64,000 bases of DNA from RI-153 sp963721725 (GTDB lineage Bacteria; Chloroflexota; Anaerolineae; Caldilineales; Caldilineaceae), in contig CAVRLX010000003.1 in NCBI GenBank assembly GCA_963721725.1, forward strand, positions 186,001 to 250,000, written 5' to 3'. Position numbers and translations under genes: made by a program. Under the pieces are notes generated by a model. It was given only the letters and a program-made list of their open reading frames with translations. It made no database searches and was not told where the DNA came from. Shown piece by piece: positions 34,361-43,160 of this stretch (positions are counted from its first letter, which is position 1; every line of letters begins with the position of its first letter).

Positions 34361-35522
34361 CTACAGGCGCGGCAGATGCGTCGTCACGGCTTCCACAAAG
34401 GCGTCAATCTCGTCCTCGGTGGTATAGATCTGCACCGAGAGCCGCGCGATTTTAACGGTATTCCAGGTGATCAGCGGCATCTCAATTTTGTAATGCTCGC
34501 GTACAACTTTGCCCAGCGCTTCCATGTCAGTGTCGTCGGGCAGGCGGATCGGGCAAAGCTGGCTGAACCACTCAAATGTCTCGGGGCAGATGGACTCTGT
34601 GCCAAAGTGCTTTTCCAGCGTGCGTTTGGCATCCAGCGCCAGGGCATGGCAGCGGGCGCGCACCTGCGGCCAATCGTGGTCATTCATATATTGGATGGCG
34701 GCAGGCACAGTCAGGAATGCCGCCAGATCACGCGTGCCAAACTGTTCCACATAATCCACCAACGGCTCTTCGGATGTCTCGTTGGGCAGCCAGCCGTGGC
34801 CCACAATCAGCGGCTCGATCAGCGCTTGCACCTCTGGGCGCACGTATAAAAAGGCCGACCCCTTAGGCGCACACATCCACTTGTGGCAGTTGCCTGTGTA
34901 AAAATCGGCCCCTAGCTCGTCTAAATAAAGATCACGCTGACCCGGCACATGTGCGCCGTCAATCACGCTGAGGATGCCCGCCTCGCGCGCCCGCTCGGCA
35001 AAGTTCTTGCAGCGGAAAGGTGAGCGCTGTGGGCGATGTGGTGTGGCTGAGATAGATCACGCGTGTGCGCGGCGTGACGCCGGCCCAAAAGCGCTCGATA
35101 AAATCCTCGTCCGAGTGAATAGGCAGATCGATGGGATGATTGATGTAGTGAGCGCCCGCCTTCTGACAGTTAAATTGCCAAGCATGGTTACACGCCCCAT
35201 ATTCGTGGTTCGTGGTCAGCACTTCGTCGCCTGGCTGGAGCCAACTGCGCAGCGAATGAGTCACGGCGTTGACACCCATCGTGGCGTTGGTGACAAAGGC
35301 CAACTTGCTCTGATCAGTGTGCAGATAGTCGGCCAGCACCGTACGTGCCTCGGTCATTCGCTCATGCCAACGGTTGACAAAGCCGCCAGGGTGCTCTTCA
35401 AACTCAACTTGCCAACGTTGGTAAGTCTCAAAAACAGGTTTCGGACAGGCTCCAAAAGAACCATTGTTGAGGAGGAGCATGTCACGGCGCAGGAGAAAAT
35501 CATCACGAATGGTTTGAGTCAT
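34361..35522 (-). CDS. Class V aminotransferase-family PLP enzyme (one frame break)
   Basis: About 387 residues of the isopenicillin-N-epimerase/cysteine-desulfurase-like subgroup. The N-terminal part has LLLNNGSFGACPKPVFETYQ, then LAFVTNATMGVNAVTHSL and PRTRVIYLSHTTSPTALTFP, the residues that hold the PLP phosphate. The frame shifts near 35000-35020, then NFAERAREAGILSVIDGAHV continues. The Schiff-base lysine lies in FYTGNCHKWMCAPKGSAFLY. LSVQIYTTEDEIDAFVEAV closes the protein. It may be a racemase, epimerase, desulfurase-like or sulfur/amine transfer enzyme; substrate not assignable. ATG at 35520-35522; the upstream spacer holds a hairpin shared with the next gene's end. Confidence 0.85.
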
Positions 35523-35586
35523 GGAAAATTACAGCTTTCGTAGGATGCAGGGCGGTGGTGGATTGGCAACAGATACAAAGTGCTAC

Positions 35587-35633
35587 GGTTGCGTGTTCCG
35601 TAAAGCATACCTATGCTATCGGAACACGCAACC
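35587..35633. terminator. Hairpin at the end of the solute-binding gene
   Basis: GGTTGCGTGTTCCG pairs exactly with CGGAACACGCAACC (14 bp), with a further AGCATA/TATGCT inner stem. It lies just downstream of the minus-strand solute-binding gene and probably ends its transcript. Confidence 0.6.
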
Positions 35634-37221
35634 TAGACGTCACAGTTTGCGTCGTAACTTATGGCCTGACCGCTACTGTCATACCTACTGCCCTTGGCAG
35701 CCTTCCACTCGTCGATTGGCGCTGTACCTCGGCGACGATGGTGTCGATGCCAGCCGCCTTTAACTGAGCGATGGCGTCGGGGGCGGCTTCGTCATACGAG
35801 ACCCAGCCGTGGAGATGGGCTTGACCAGTTCGTCGGAGATGGCCGTAACCTGGGCAATCTCGTTCTTAATCGGCTCGCGGTTGACCACAAAACCCAGCGC
35901 CTGCGACGGATAGGCGTCGTCGTTCATCTCTTTGGTGGCTTCCCACGCGCCCACCTGTTTGGCATCGCGGTAATAGGCGTTGAACTGATTGCCAAACATC
36001 CAGTCGGTGTTGGGATTATAGGGGCTGGTGCCGCTATCCATGCCTTCGGGATAGCCCATGACTTTGTTGGCTTCGTCTACCCACACCCAATGGGTACCCT
36101 CAATGCCGCGGGCCAGCAGGTTATAGACCGTGGCGTCGGTGTTGATCAGTTCCAACACTTGCATGGCCTTCTCGGGATTTTTCGAGGACTTGCAGATAGC
36201 GTTCAAGCGTGGCAGTGGCACCGGAAGTATCCAGAATCAGCGGGTCGGTGAGGTTCTTGCTCTCGAATTCCCACCCCACGGCGTTTTGCATCTCTACATC
36301 GTTGCCCGGCTTTTCCACATGATAGCCCATGCCAAACTGACCCGCGCGGAAGGCAGCGCGGGCTTCGTCAGGGGCGGTCAACTCAAAGGGGAAGTAGCCT
36401 TCATCCACCCATTTCTTAGCCAGATCGGCAGCTTCTTTGAACTCCGGCGTCTCAATGCCAAGCATCACCTTGAGGTCGGGGTCATCGGCCTTGATCACTA
36501 CACCCAGCGTATCGTCCAGCGGATCGTAGCCGTAGTATTGGGAGCGCCACAGGCTGGAGCCGCCGCGGTCGTCGGCATAGACCGGGGTGATGCCTTCGCC
36601 GTCACGCACAGCCGCCAGGAAAGGCTCCATGTCTTCCCATTTCTCCACCCCATCCAGGCTGAAGTCATACTTCTCCAACAGATCTGTGCGCACATGCACG
36701 CCCCACGGTTTGGGGAAGATCTGCTGGTTGATCACGCCGTAGATGTGACCGTTGATGCGCGCCGCTTCCCAGGTGGTTTCGGGCATGCTGGCCCACAGGC
36801 CGGGCGCGTATTCAGGCAGCAGATCATCCAGCGGCGTCAGCACGCCATTCGCCACATTGTTGGTGTAGCTGTTGATCCACGGGGCGGTGAAGATAATGTC
36901 GCACTCTTCGCCCGCGGCCAGGCGCAACTGCATCTTCTCGTTGAACGCGCCATAGTCAATCGGCTCCAGCGTCAGGTTGACGCCGATGCGTTCGTTGAGG
37001 ATCTCGTTAAGCGCATCCTGCACCAGTTGCAAGTCTTGGGGTGCGCCACTGCCACCATAGCTGTAGGTGATGGGGACAAGGCCGCTATCGGTGGAAGCGC
37101 TACTGGCCGCGGGCTGCGTCTCCCCGGCTGGGGCGGGCGCGGCTGGCGCGGCACACGCCGTCACCAACAGCGTCATCGCTAATACCAAATTGAGTAGAAA
37201 TAAAACACGTTGTTTCGACAT
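35633..37221 (-). CDS. Extracellular solute-binding lipoprotein, LplA-like (three frame breaks)
   Basis: About 520 residues. A lipoprotein signal (FLLNLVLAMTLLVTACAAP) precedes a Pro/Ala/Ser linker. GGSGAPQDLQLVQDALNEIL and INQQIFPKPWGVHVRTDLL are typical of the LplA/YtcQ group that feeds polygalacturonan- or alginate-oligomer-type transporters. Frame changes occur near 36200-36216, 35808-35816 and 35715-35722. The joined end gives AICKSSKNPEKAMQVLELIN, LVKPIHGWVSYDEAAPDAIA, LKAAGIDTIVAEVQRQ, then IDEWKAAKG. The stop is uncertain (35633 in the third frame or 35659 in the unshifted one). AAAGGAG precedes the ATG. The permease genes are immediately upstream on the same strand. Confidence 0.82.
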
Positions 37222-37279
37222 CGTTCTCTCCTTTGTGAAAAAAACTACACAGTGTAATGATGGTATACGGTTGAGAAGA

Positions 37280-37349
37280 GATTGGGTGACTGGGAAACTA
37301 AGAGATTGTTGACACGATGCTTTCCTAATCTCCCAATCCCCAATCACCC
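37280..37349. repeat. Degenerate inverted repeat (GATTGGG family)
   Basis: GATTGGGTGACTGGGA (37280-37295) faces TCCCAATCCCCAATCACCC (37331-37349). It overlaps the last codons of the permease gene and belongs to the low-complexity spacer repeats of this window. Confidence 0.45.
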
Positions 37350-38261
37350 TTTCAACCCACCAATCGTAATGCCACGGATGAAATACTTCTGGAGGAGCAA
37401 AAAGCTAAAGAGCGCTGGCCCAAAGGCAAGCACAGCCATCGCCATGCGCGCCGATTGGGTGGGAATGGGCATGTTGGTGGTCTGGGGATTAGAGGCCATA
37501 AAGTTGATATTCGCCATGAGCACATGGAGCAGATATTGGAGCGGATAGAGTGCGGGCGTGTCGATAAAGAGCAGGGCCAGGAACCAGTCGTTCCAATAGC
37601 GCAGGATGTAAAAGAGACCAATGGTCGCCAGCACCGGCTTGGAGAGCGGCACAACGATCTGAAAGAAGACGCGCCATTCACCCGCGCCGTCAATGCGGGC
37701 GGCGTCGAGCAGTTCTGTGGGCAATTGTGAAAACGATGTGCGCAGGATCAACACATACCACGATGTCACCACATAGGGCAGGATCAGCGCCAACATGCTG
37801 TCTTTCATGCCCAGATAGCGGGTGACGAGAATGTAAAATGGCACAATGCCGCCGCTGAAAAGCAGCGTGAAAAAGACATAGAACGAAAGCACGCGGCGAA
37901 ACTTGTAATCTTTGCGCGAAAGCGGATAGGCGAGCAGCGACGAAATTAGCAACCCCACGCTTGTGCCTACGGTGGTCACAAAAATCGTGACGCCATAGGC
38001 CTGGAGGATCTGCCCCGGCTGTTTCAAAATGTACTCATAGGCGAAGGTAGTAAAGCCCTGGGGGAAAAGGCTATACCCCTGGGTGGCGATGACGCGCTCG
38101 TCGGAAAGCGAAATGGCAATGACCAGCAGCATGGGTGCGACACAGGCTAGACCAATTGCCAAAACGATTAAATGCACAAGCAATTGGCTGCTCCAAGCCG
38201 CGAGACGATAGCGGTTGAGCGGGCGGCGTGGGGTCCGCACAGAATGGGAGGCTGAAGTCAT
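37344..38261 (-). CDS. ABC permease of the LplC/YtcP type (CUT1)
   Basis: A 305-residue inner-membrane permease with six predicted segments. VIAISLSDERVIATQGYSLF and PQGFTTFAYEYIL mark the LplC group. The EAA loop is ELLDAARIDGAGEWRVFFQI. The C-terminus GITIGGLKG is typical for the second permease of this transporter type. It pairs with the LplB-type protein encoded 57 bases upstream. Pattern of three genes (LplB, LplC, LplA-like) with no ATPase is usual for this group, which imports unsaturated or complex oligosaccharides. Confidence 0.9.
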   Translation of the reverse strand: MTSASHSVRTPRRPLNRYRLAAWSSQLLVHLIVLAIGLACVAPMLLVIAISLSDERVIATQGYSLFPQGFTTFAYEYILKQPGQILQAYGVTIFVTTVGTSVGLLISSLLAYPLSRKDYKFRRVLSFYVFFTLLFSGGIVPFYILVTRYLGMKDSMLALILPYVVTSWYVLILRTSFSQLPTELLDAARIDGAGEWRVFFQIVVPLSKPVLATIGLFYILRYWNDWFLALLFIDTPALYPLQYLLHVLMANINFMASNPQTTNMPIPTQSARMAMAVLAFGPALFSFLLLQKYFIRGITIGGLKG

Positions 38262-38282
38262 GGCAGATCCTTATGGGATGCA

Positions 38283-38311
38283 GGATGCGTGAATTCAGGT
38301 TTCACGCATCC
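38283..38311. repeat. Short hairpin (GGATGCGTGAA family)
   Basis: GGATGCGTGAA (38283-38293) pairs with TTCACGCATCC (38301-38311), an 11-bp stem between the two permease genes. Same word family as the hairpins at 15697, 22348 and 45302. Confidence 0.55.
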
Positions 38312-38317
38312 CGTCTT

Positions 38318-39319
38318 CTAAAACAGCGAATAATCCTCGTTAATGCGGCGCACAACCCAGTTGGCTGTGACGACTAGCACAAAGCCCACCACCGATTGAT
38401 AGAAGCCAGCGGCAGCCGCCATGCTAATATCGCCCAGCGTCACCAACGAGCGATAGACGAAGGTGTCGATGACGTCGGTGGCGCTATAGAGCAGCGAATT
38501 GTCGCGCGGGACGAAGTAGAAGAGGCCAAAATCGGCGTGAAAGATGCGCCCAATTGAGAGCAAAGTCAGGATGATAATCAGCGGCAAGATCATGGGCAGC
38601 GTGATATAGCGGATCTGTTGCCATTTGGTGGCCCCGTCGATCTTGGCGGCTTCAAAATATTGGGGATCGATGCCCAGGATACCGGCCAGATAGACAATGC
38701 TGCCAAAGCCCACGCCATTCCACAGATTCACCAACACCAAAATCAGCGGCCGATAGGTCGGGTCGCGATACCATGCCACGGCGTCAAACCCCAGCGACGT
38801 CAATAGTTGGTTGGCGAGACCATTGTTGCCGTTCAAAAAGGCAAAGACAAAGTAGCTGACAATCACCCACGAGATGAAATAGGGGAAGAAGAGCATGGTC
38901 TGGTAGAACTTGGTCAGGCGGCTGCGATAGATCTCGTTCATCAACAGCGCCACCGTCAGCGAGGCCACGGTTCCCGTCACAATAAAAAACGAATTCATCA
39001 TGATCGTGTTGCGCGTGATGCGCCACGTGACATCTGTGCCAAAGAGAAACTGAAAATTCTTGAAACCTACCCAGGCGCTGCCCAGAATGCCATCGGCAAA
39101 CCGATAGTCTTTAAAGGCGATCACAAGGCCAAACATGGGCAGATAGGCAAAGACCAACAAGAGGATGACGCCGGGCAATGCCATGAGCGAAAGGGCAACA
39201 TTGCTTTGAAAGTTGCGTTGATGGCGCAGCCCGGCAAACACGCTGCGGGCACTGTGGGGGGGCAAGGCTGCGGAACGTTCCGCACGTCCAGCCGCAGGCA
39301 ATTGGCTCTGGTTTGTCAT
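38318..39319 (-). CDS. ABC permease of the LplB/YtcN type (CUT1)
   Basis: A 333-residue permease. FQSNVALSLMALPGVILLLV begins the membrane part and YLPMFGLVIAFKDYRF the first loop, both typical of the LplB group. The EAA loop is QYFEAAKIDGATKWQQIRYI. The chosen ATG at 39319 follows AGGAAAG by seven bases; an in-frame TTG lies two codons upstream. First gene of the LplB-LplC-LplA unit; a spacer of 320 bases with the divergent regulator gene's promoter is upstream. Confidence 0.9.
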   Translation of the reverse strand: MTNQSQLPAAGRAERSAALPPHSARSVFAGLRHQRNFQSNVALSLMALPGVILLLVFAYLPMFGLVIAFKDYRFADGILGSAWVGFKNFQFLFGTDVTWRITRNTIMMNSFFIVTGTVASLTVALLMNEIYRSRLTKFYQTMLFFPYFISWVIVSYFVFAFLNGNNGLANQLLTSLGFDAVAWYRDPTYRPLILVLVNLWNGVGFGSIVYLAGILGIDPQYFEAAKIDGATKWQQIRYITLPMILPLIIILTLLSIGRIFHADFGLFYFVPRDNSLLYSATDVIDTFVYRSLVTLGDISMAAAAGFYQSVVGFVLVVTANWVVRRINEDYSLF

Positions 39320-39468
39320 CGGCAATCTTTCCTAAATGAGCATAATATAGAGCGCGGATTAGACGGATCGAGCAGAGAGGGGCAGATTCTTCAACATTCT
39401 ATTGAGATGGCAGAAGTGACCCATAGAGGATGCGTATGCTCAATCGAGTCTGAGCGAAACCAGATGCG

Positions 39469-39497
39469 TTGACCGGCCAATATGGGCATGTTATACT
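39469..39497 (+). promoter_or_regulatory. Predicted promoter of the response-regulator gene
   Basis: TTGACC and TATACT are 17 bases apart. Transcription would begin at about 39504, directly at the edge of the 58-base repeat, which would then be part of the leader. Confidence 0.6.
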
Positions 39498-39504
39498 AGG
39501 CAGA

Positions 39505-39562
39505 GCCACAAAGGAATAGTTTCTGCTCTTTGCAAAATGTCCTTGTGTGCTGCTGCGGAGTA
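39505..39562 (+). repeat. 58-base intergenic repeat, copy 1
   Basis: Matches the complement of 63053-63110 at 54 of 58 positions. It starts GCCACAAAGGAATAG and ends GCTGCTGCGGAGTA. It lies between a promoter and the start of a response-regulator gene, so it is probably transcribed. No known RNA family recognised. Confidence 0.75.
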
Positions 39563-39643
39563 CAAACCGTGGCGTGAGGGTAATCAGAGTATAGCAAGTT
39601 ACCCTTCTCTTCAACAAGGACAAAGGGCGGACAGACTTAGGAC

Positions 39644-40834
39644 ATGGTAAATTTCGAGAGCTTTTTGCCTGATCTTCAGGCCGCGCTTAATCACCTTCAT
39701 GACCCGGCCTTTACTCTCTCTCCAGTGGTTCAGTCTCGCCTGCGTATTGTATGGCCGGATCTGCCTTGGGCCGATGCGCTGCAGGTTCTGATCAAAGCTG
39801 CGCAACCGTTGCCCTCTGCGCCTGCCGATGCACGCAGCCGCCGCTTACACCAGATCTTGGTCTATCGGTATCTGCACCAATCTACCCAGGATGAAACCGC
39901 CCAAAAGCTCAACATTACACCGCGCCATCTGCGTCGCGAGCAAAACGACGCCGTGTTGGTGTTGGCTCGTCAGTTGTGGGCCGCGTCCGAGGAAGATCGA
40001 TTCCTCGCGCTGCCCATGCCAGATTGGTGCTCTCAATTGCGCCAGGAGTTGACCTCGCTGCAACGCCACGCCCCCGCGGGAACTGCCAACGTGGGCGAGG
40101 TATTGCGCGGCGCGGTGGATCTGTTGGCTCCAGTTTTGCAAAAAAACACCATAGCCCTGCATTTACAAGCGCTGCCCGTCCACGGCGTCGTCGCCGTCCA
40201 CCCAGCAGGACTGCGCCAGATCCTCGTGCGCTGTTTGACTGAATGGTCACGCCATTTGCACACAGGGGAAATTGCTATCACAGCCCAGCGCCAAGACAAA
40301 AACGCCGTTATTGTGTTGACGGGAACCCAGGCTGCGCTGCTGCATTTGGCTGATGATCTACTGTTACAAGAATTATTGGCGGCCTATCAAGGTACGTTGC
40401 GCGTCGAGAACACCGCCGATCTGACCCAGATTCTGCTCACATTGCCGCTGGCTCCTGCCTTGCAGGTTTTGGTGGTAGACGATAACGAGGATCTGCTGCA
40501 CTTTTATCAGCGCTATCTTCAGGACACCCGCTATCATGTGATCCCATTGACCGATGGTGTGCGCCTGTTGGAAACGGTGGAGAGTGTGCAGCCCGATGTG
40601 GTGGTGCTGGATGTTATGCTGCCGGTGACCGACGGCTGGGAATTGCTCTCCAATTTGCGCCAAACCGCAGCCACGCGCACGCTGCCGGTGATTATCTGTT
40701 CGGTGATTCAAGAGAGTGAACTGGCACTGGCCTTGGGCGCAACCGACTATTTAGAAAAGCCCGTGCGCCGTGCTGCGCTCATCGAATGTTTGGATCGGGT
40801 TACACAGCGGGCTGGCGTAGAATCGCCGGGATGA
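39644..40834 (+). CDS. Response regulator with N-terminal HTH and degenerate kinase-like middle
   Basis: A 396-residue protein. Residues 60-105 contain a helix-turn-helix of the sigma-region-4 or LuxR type (LHQSTQDETAQKLNITPRHL). Residues 120-270 resemble a histidine-kinase ATPase region (GEVLRGAVDLLAPVLQKNTI, AGLRQILVRCLTEW) but lack the N-box Asn and the G boxes, so it cannot be an active kinase. A C-terminal REC domain has VLVVDDNED, the phospho-acceptor in VVVLDVMLPV and the Lys in YLEKPVRR. The domain order is unusual. It overlaps the end of the convergent hybrid kinase gene by 35 bases; the two could form one signalling pair. A promoter and a repeat precede it. Confidence 0.75.
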   Translation: MVNFESFLPDLQAALNHLHDPAFTLSPVVQSRLRIVWPDLPWADALQVLIKAAQPLPSAPADARSRRLHQILVYRYLHQSTQDETAQKLNITPRHLRREQNDAVLVLARQLWAASEEDRFLALPMPDWCSQLRQELTSLQRHAPAGTANVGEVLRGAVDLLAPVLQKNTIALHLQALPVHGVVAVHPAGLRQILVRCLTEWSRHLHTGEIAITAQRQDKNAVIVLTGTQAALLHLADDLLLQELLAAYQGTLRVENTADLTQILLTLPLAPALQVLVVDDNEDLLHFYQRYLQDTRYHVIPLTDGVRLLETVESVQPDVVVLDVMLPVTDGWELLSNLRQTAATRTLPVIICSVIQESELALALGATDYLEKPVRRAALIECLDRVTQRAGVESPG

Positions 40835-42972
40835 TCTCGCTACATTGGAGCAATTTGGCAAAGGGCGTGCGTTCGCCCAATGCCGTCACAATCACCGGGC
40901 TGGTCAACGGCTCGTGGTTGGGATCTTGCGCTGAAAGCAAATAGACCGGGATGTCTCGCAGTCGTTCGTCTTGGCGCTTGGCCGCCAATACCTGCCAACC
41001 GTCCATGTCGGGCAGCATAATGTCCAGCAGTACAAGGTCTGGGCCAAAGCTCGCCATCTTCTCTAGCGCTTCTCCCCCTGTGGACGCACTCTCCACACAG
41101 AGATCCGGCACAATTGCCATCAACATACGTGAAAAAAGCCGCCGCGCGTCGGCGTCATCATCCACCACCAGAATCCGCCGCGGCGCGGGCTGGATGGATC
41201 GCACAATGGTTTCCAGGCCCTGTCGTGTAATCGGCTTCAGCGTCTGGCCTGTGGCCCCCGCGGCAATGGCCTGTGCCATTTTGGGGGGCAGGCAACAGCC
41301 CAGCACAGGCAGATCTGCCGAGAGCCGCCGTGCAGCTTCCACACTCTCCAGCAACAACCGCGGCGAGGCCGCGTTGATCGCCAATGTTTGCACCGATCCC
41401 CATTCGTCACCCAGATCATCTAAGGCATAGATGTGGAGATACTCGACCTGATCGTTGAAACGGCTAAAGGCGTCGTGTAAATCGGGGTTGGCATCACAGA
41501 TTACCACACGGGCTTTGGCGTTGTTTTGGGGCAGATTAGCCGGTTCGTTGCGCTCGCGCCAGCGCCAATCCTCGAGCAGCCAGCGGTCAGCATTGCCCAG
41601 CGCCAGCCCCATCGGCGTCAGCGGCAGGCTAAAATAGAAGGCGCTGCCCACTCCGATTTCGCTGCGCAGCCACATTTTGCCATCGTGCATTTCGATAAAC
41701 TGTTTGCTAATACTCAGCCCCAACCCACTGCCGCTTTCGTTGCGGCGTGCCCCAAACGTGCCCCGGTAAAATGGCTCAAAAATGTGTGCTGCCTCTTCGG
41801 GGGGGATGCCAGAGCCAGTATCGCGCACACAAAAAGTGATGCGCTGCCCGTCATGATCAACGCTCACGCTGATCTTCCCACCTTCGGTGTGGCGGGCGGC
41901 GTTGCTGAGCAAGTTCACCAGCACTTGGCGCACGCGTGTGCCGTCGCAATAGAGCGGGGGTAGTTCGGGCGACAGCTCGACACTAAAGTCAATATGTTTT
42001 TTGTGGAGCAGCGGCCGCACCACCGCCACGGACCGCTCTACTAAGTCGGCTAGATCCACACGATCCCGATGCAGCGCCAGCCGGTTGGCCTCGATCTGGC
42101 TAAGGTCCAGCACATCGTTGACCATGCTGAGCAAATGTTGGGCGTTGCGCCGCACGATCTCCAGATCTTCCATTAAGTTGGCGGGCAGCGCTGATCCGTA
42201 AAGATAGGGCGTCTCCGCCAGCAGATCGGCCAGCCCGATGATCATGTTAAGCGGCGTGCGGAATTCGTGGCTGACGTTGGCGACAAAGGCGGCTTTGGCC
42301 TTGCGCGCTTCTTCCGCCGCCACTTGGGCCGCCACCAAACGGCGGTTCATCAGGCCCAACTGGTGATTGGCCCCAGCCAGATCGTCCAATGTTTGGTGCA
42401 GTTGACCCCGGCTCTCACGCACTTCATCCAGCGCGATCTGAGTGCGCTGATAATGGCTCCACGACCATTCAATGAGATCTTGCACTGTACGCGAGACAAG
42501 CCAAAAAATCGCATAGAACATCCATAGGGCCACCAGGGCTACCATTCCTTCGCCCATTCCCACCCAATCTGCCGCGCACCATCCCCAGCAGCAGAGCAGA
42601 GACCACCCCCGCATTGATGGCCCCCCAGCGATTGCCCAAGAGCGCGCTGGTCAACACAATTGGAATCGCCAACAAGGCCAGGCTGCCAGGCAATGCCCAC
42701 ACAAAGCGCACCAATATGATCACACAGATCAGACCCACCGTCACCGCAATTTTGCCCACATTGGCCCGCCACAGCGTCAACAGCCAGCCCACACCAGCCA
42801 TCCCCATCAGCGTAAGGGCCACGGGCAAGCTAAGGCTGATTAACTGCGGGGTGCCGCCCACTGTGCCGATAAGCGCACCCATCAGCGCCATTCCCACCAG
42901 CACCGGGCCTAGGCCAATGCGGATCTGGGGGATAAAGGATTGTTCGGGCGCGGAAGTTTGGGGTGCGATCAT
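40800..42972 (-). CDS. Hybrid membrane histidine kinase (one frame break)
   Basis: About 723 residues. The N-terminal half has several membrane segments (LGPVLVGMALMGALIGTVGG, VGKIAVTVGLICVIILVRFV, LALLAIPIVLTSALL). The frame changes at about 42560-42585 inside the last membrane segment. After that come a coiled-coil, the HisKA H-box VSHEFRTPLN, the ATPase N-box LVNLLSNAARHT, G1 DTGSGIPP, and GSGLGLSIS. A degenerate receiver-like part follows (about residues 490-590), then a true REC domain with LVVDDDADARR and the acceptor in DLVLLDIMLPD, ending with LLSAQDP. It senses an unknown signal at the membrane and passes phosphate through its own receiver. The convergent response regulator may be a partner. 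Confidence 0.85.
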
Positions 42973-43160
42973 GAGCTGTACTTTCTAGAAATCTATACTT
43001 ATTGCCCAATTCGTAGGATCTGCATTCTAATCTTTGGGAATCTGTAAAGATGATTTGACGGAAACTGGTAGTTTCAGGATATAGTCAGCATGGTCAAATG
43101 CCGATACAATAGAGGAATTGCAACACTATGCCCGCGCTTATTAACAGAGGATCTAACTTT

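Noticed and set aside
36130..37182. 350-codon plus-strand frame over the LplA-like binding gene
   Set aside because: It is antisense to a lipoprotein signal and solute-binding motifs and shows no domain.
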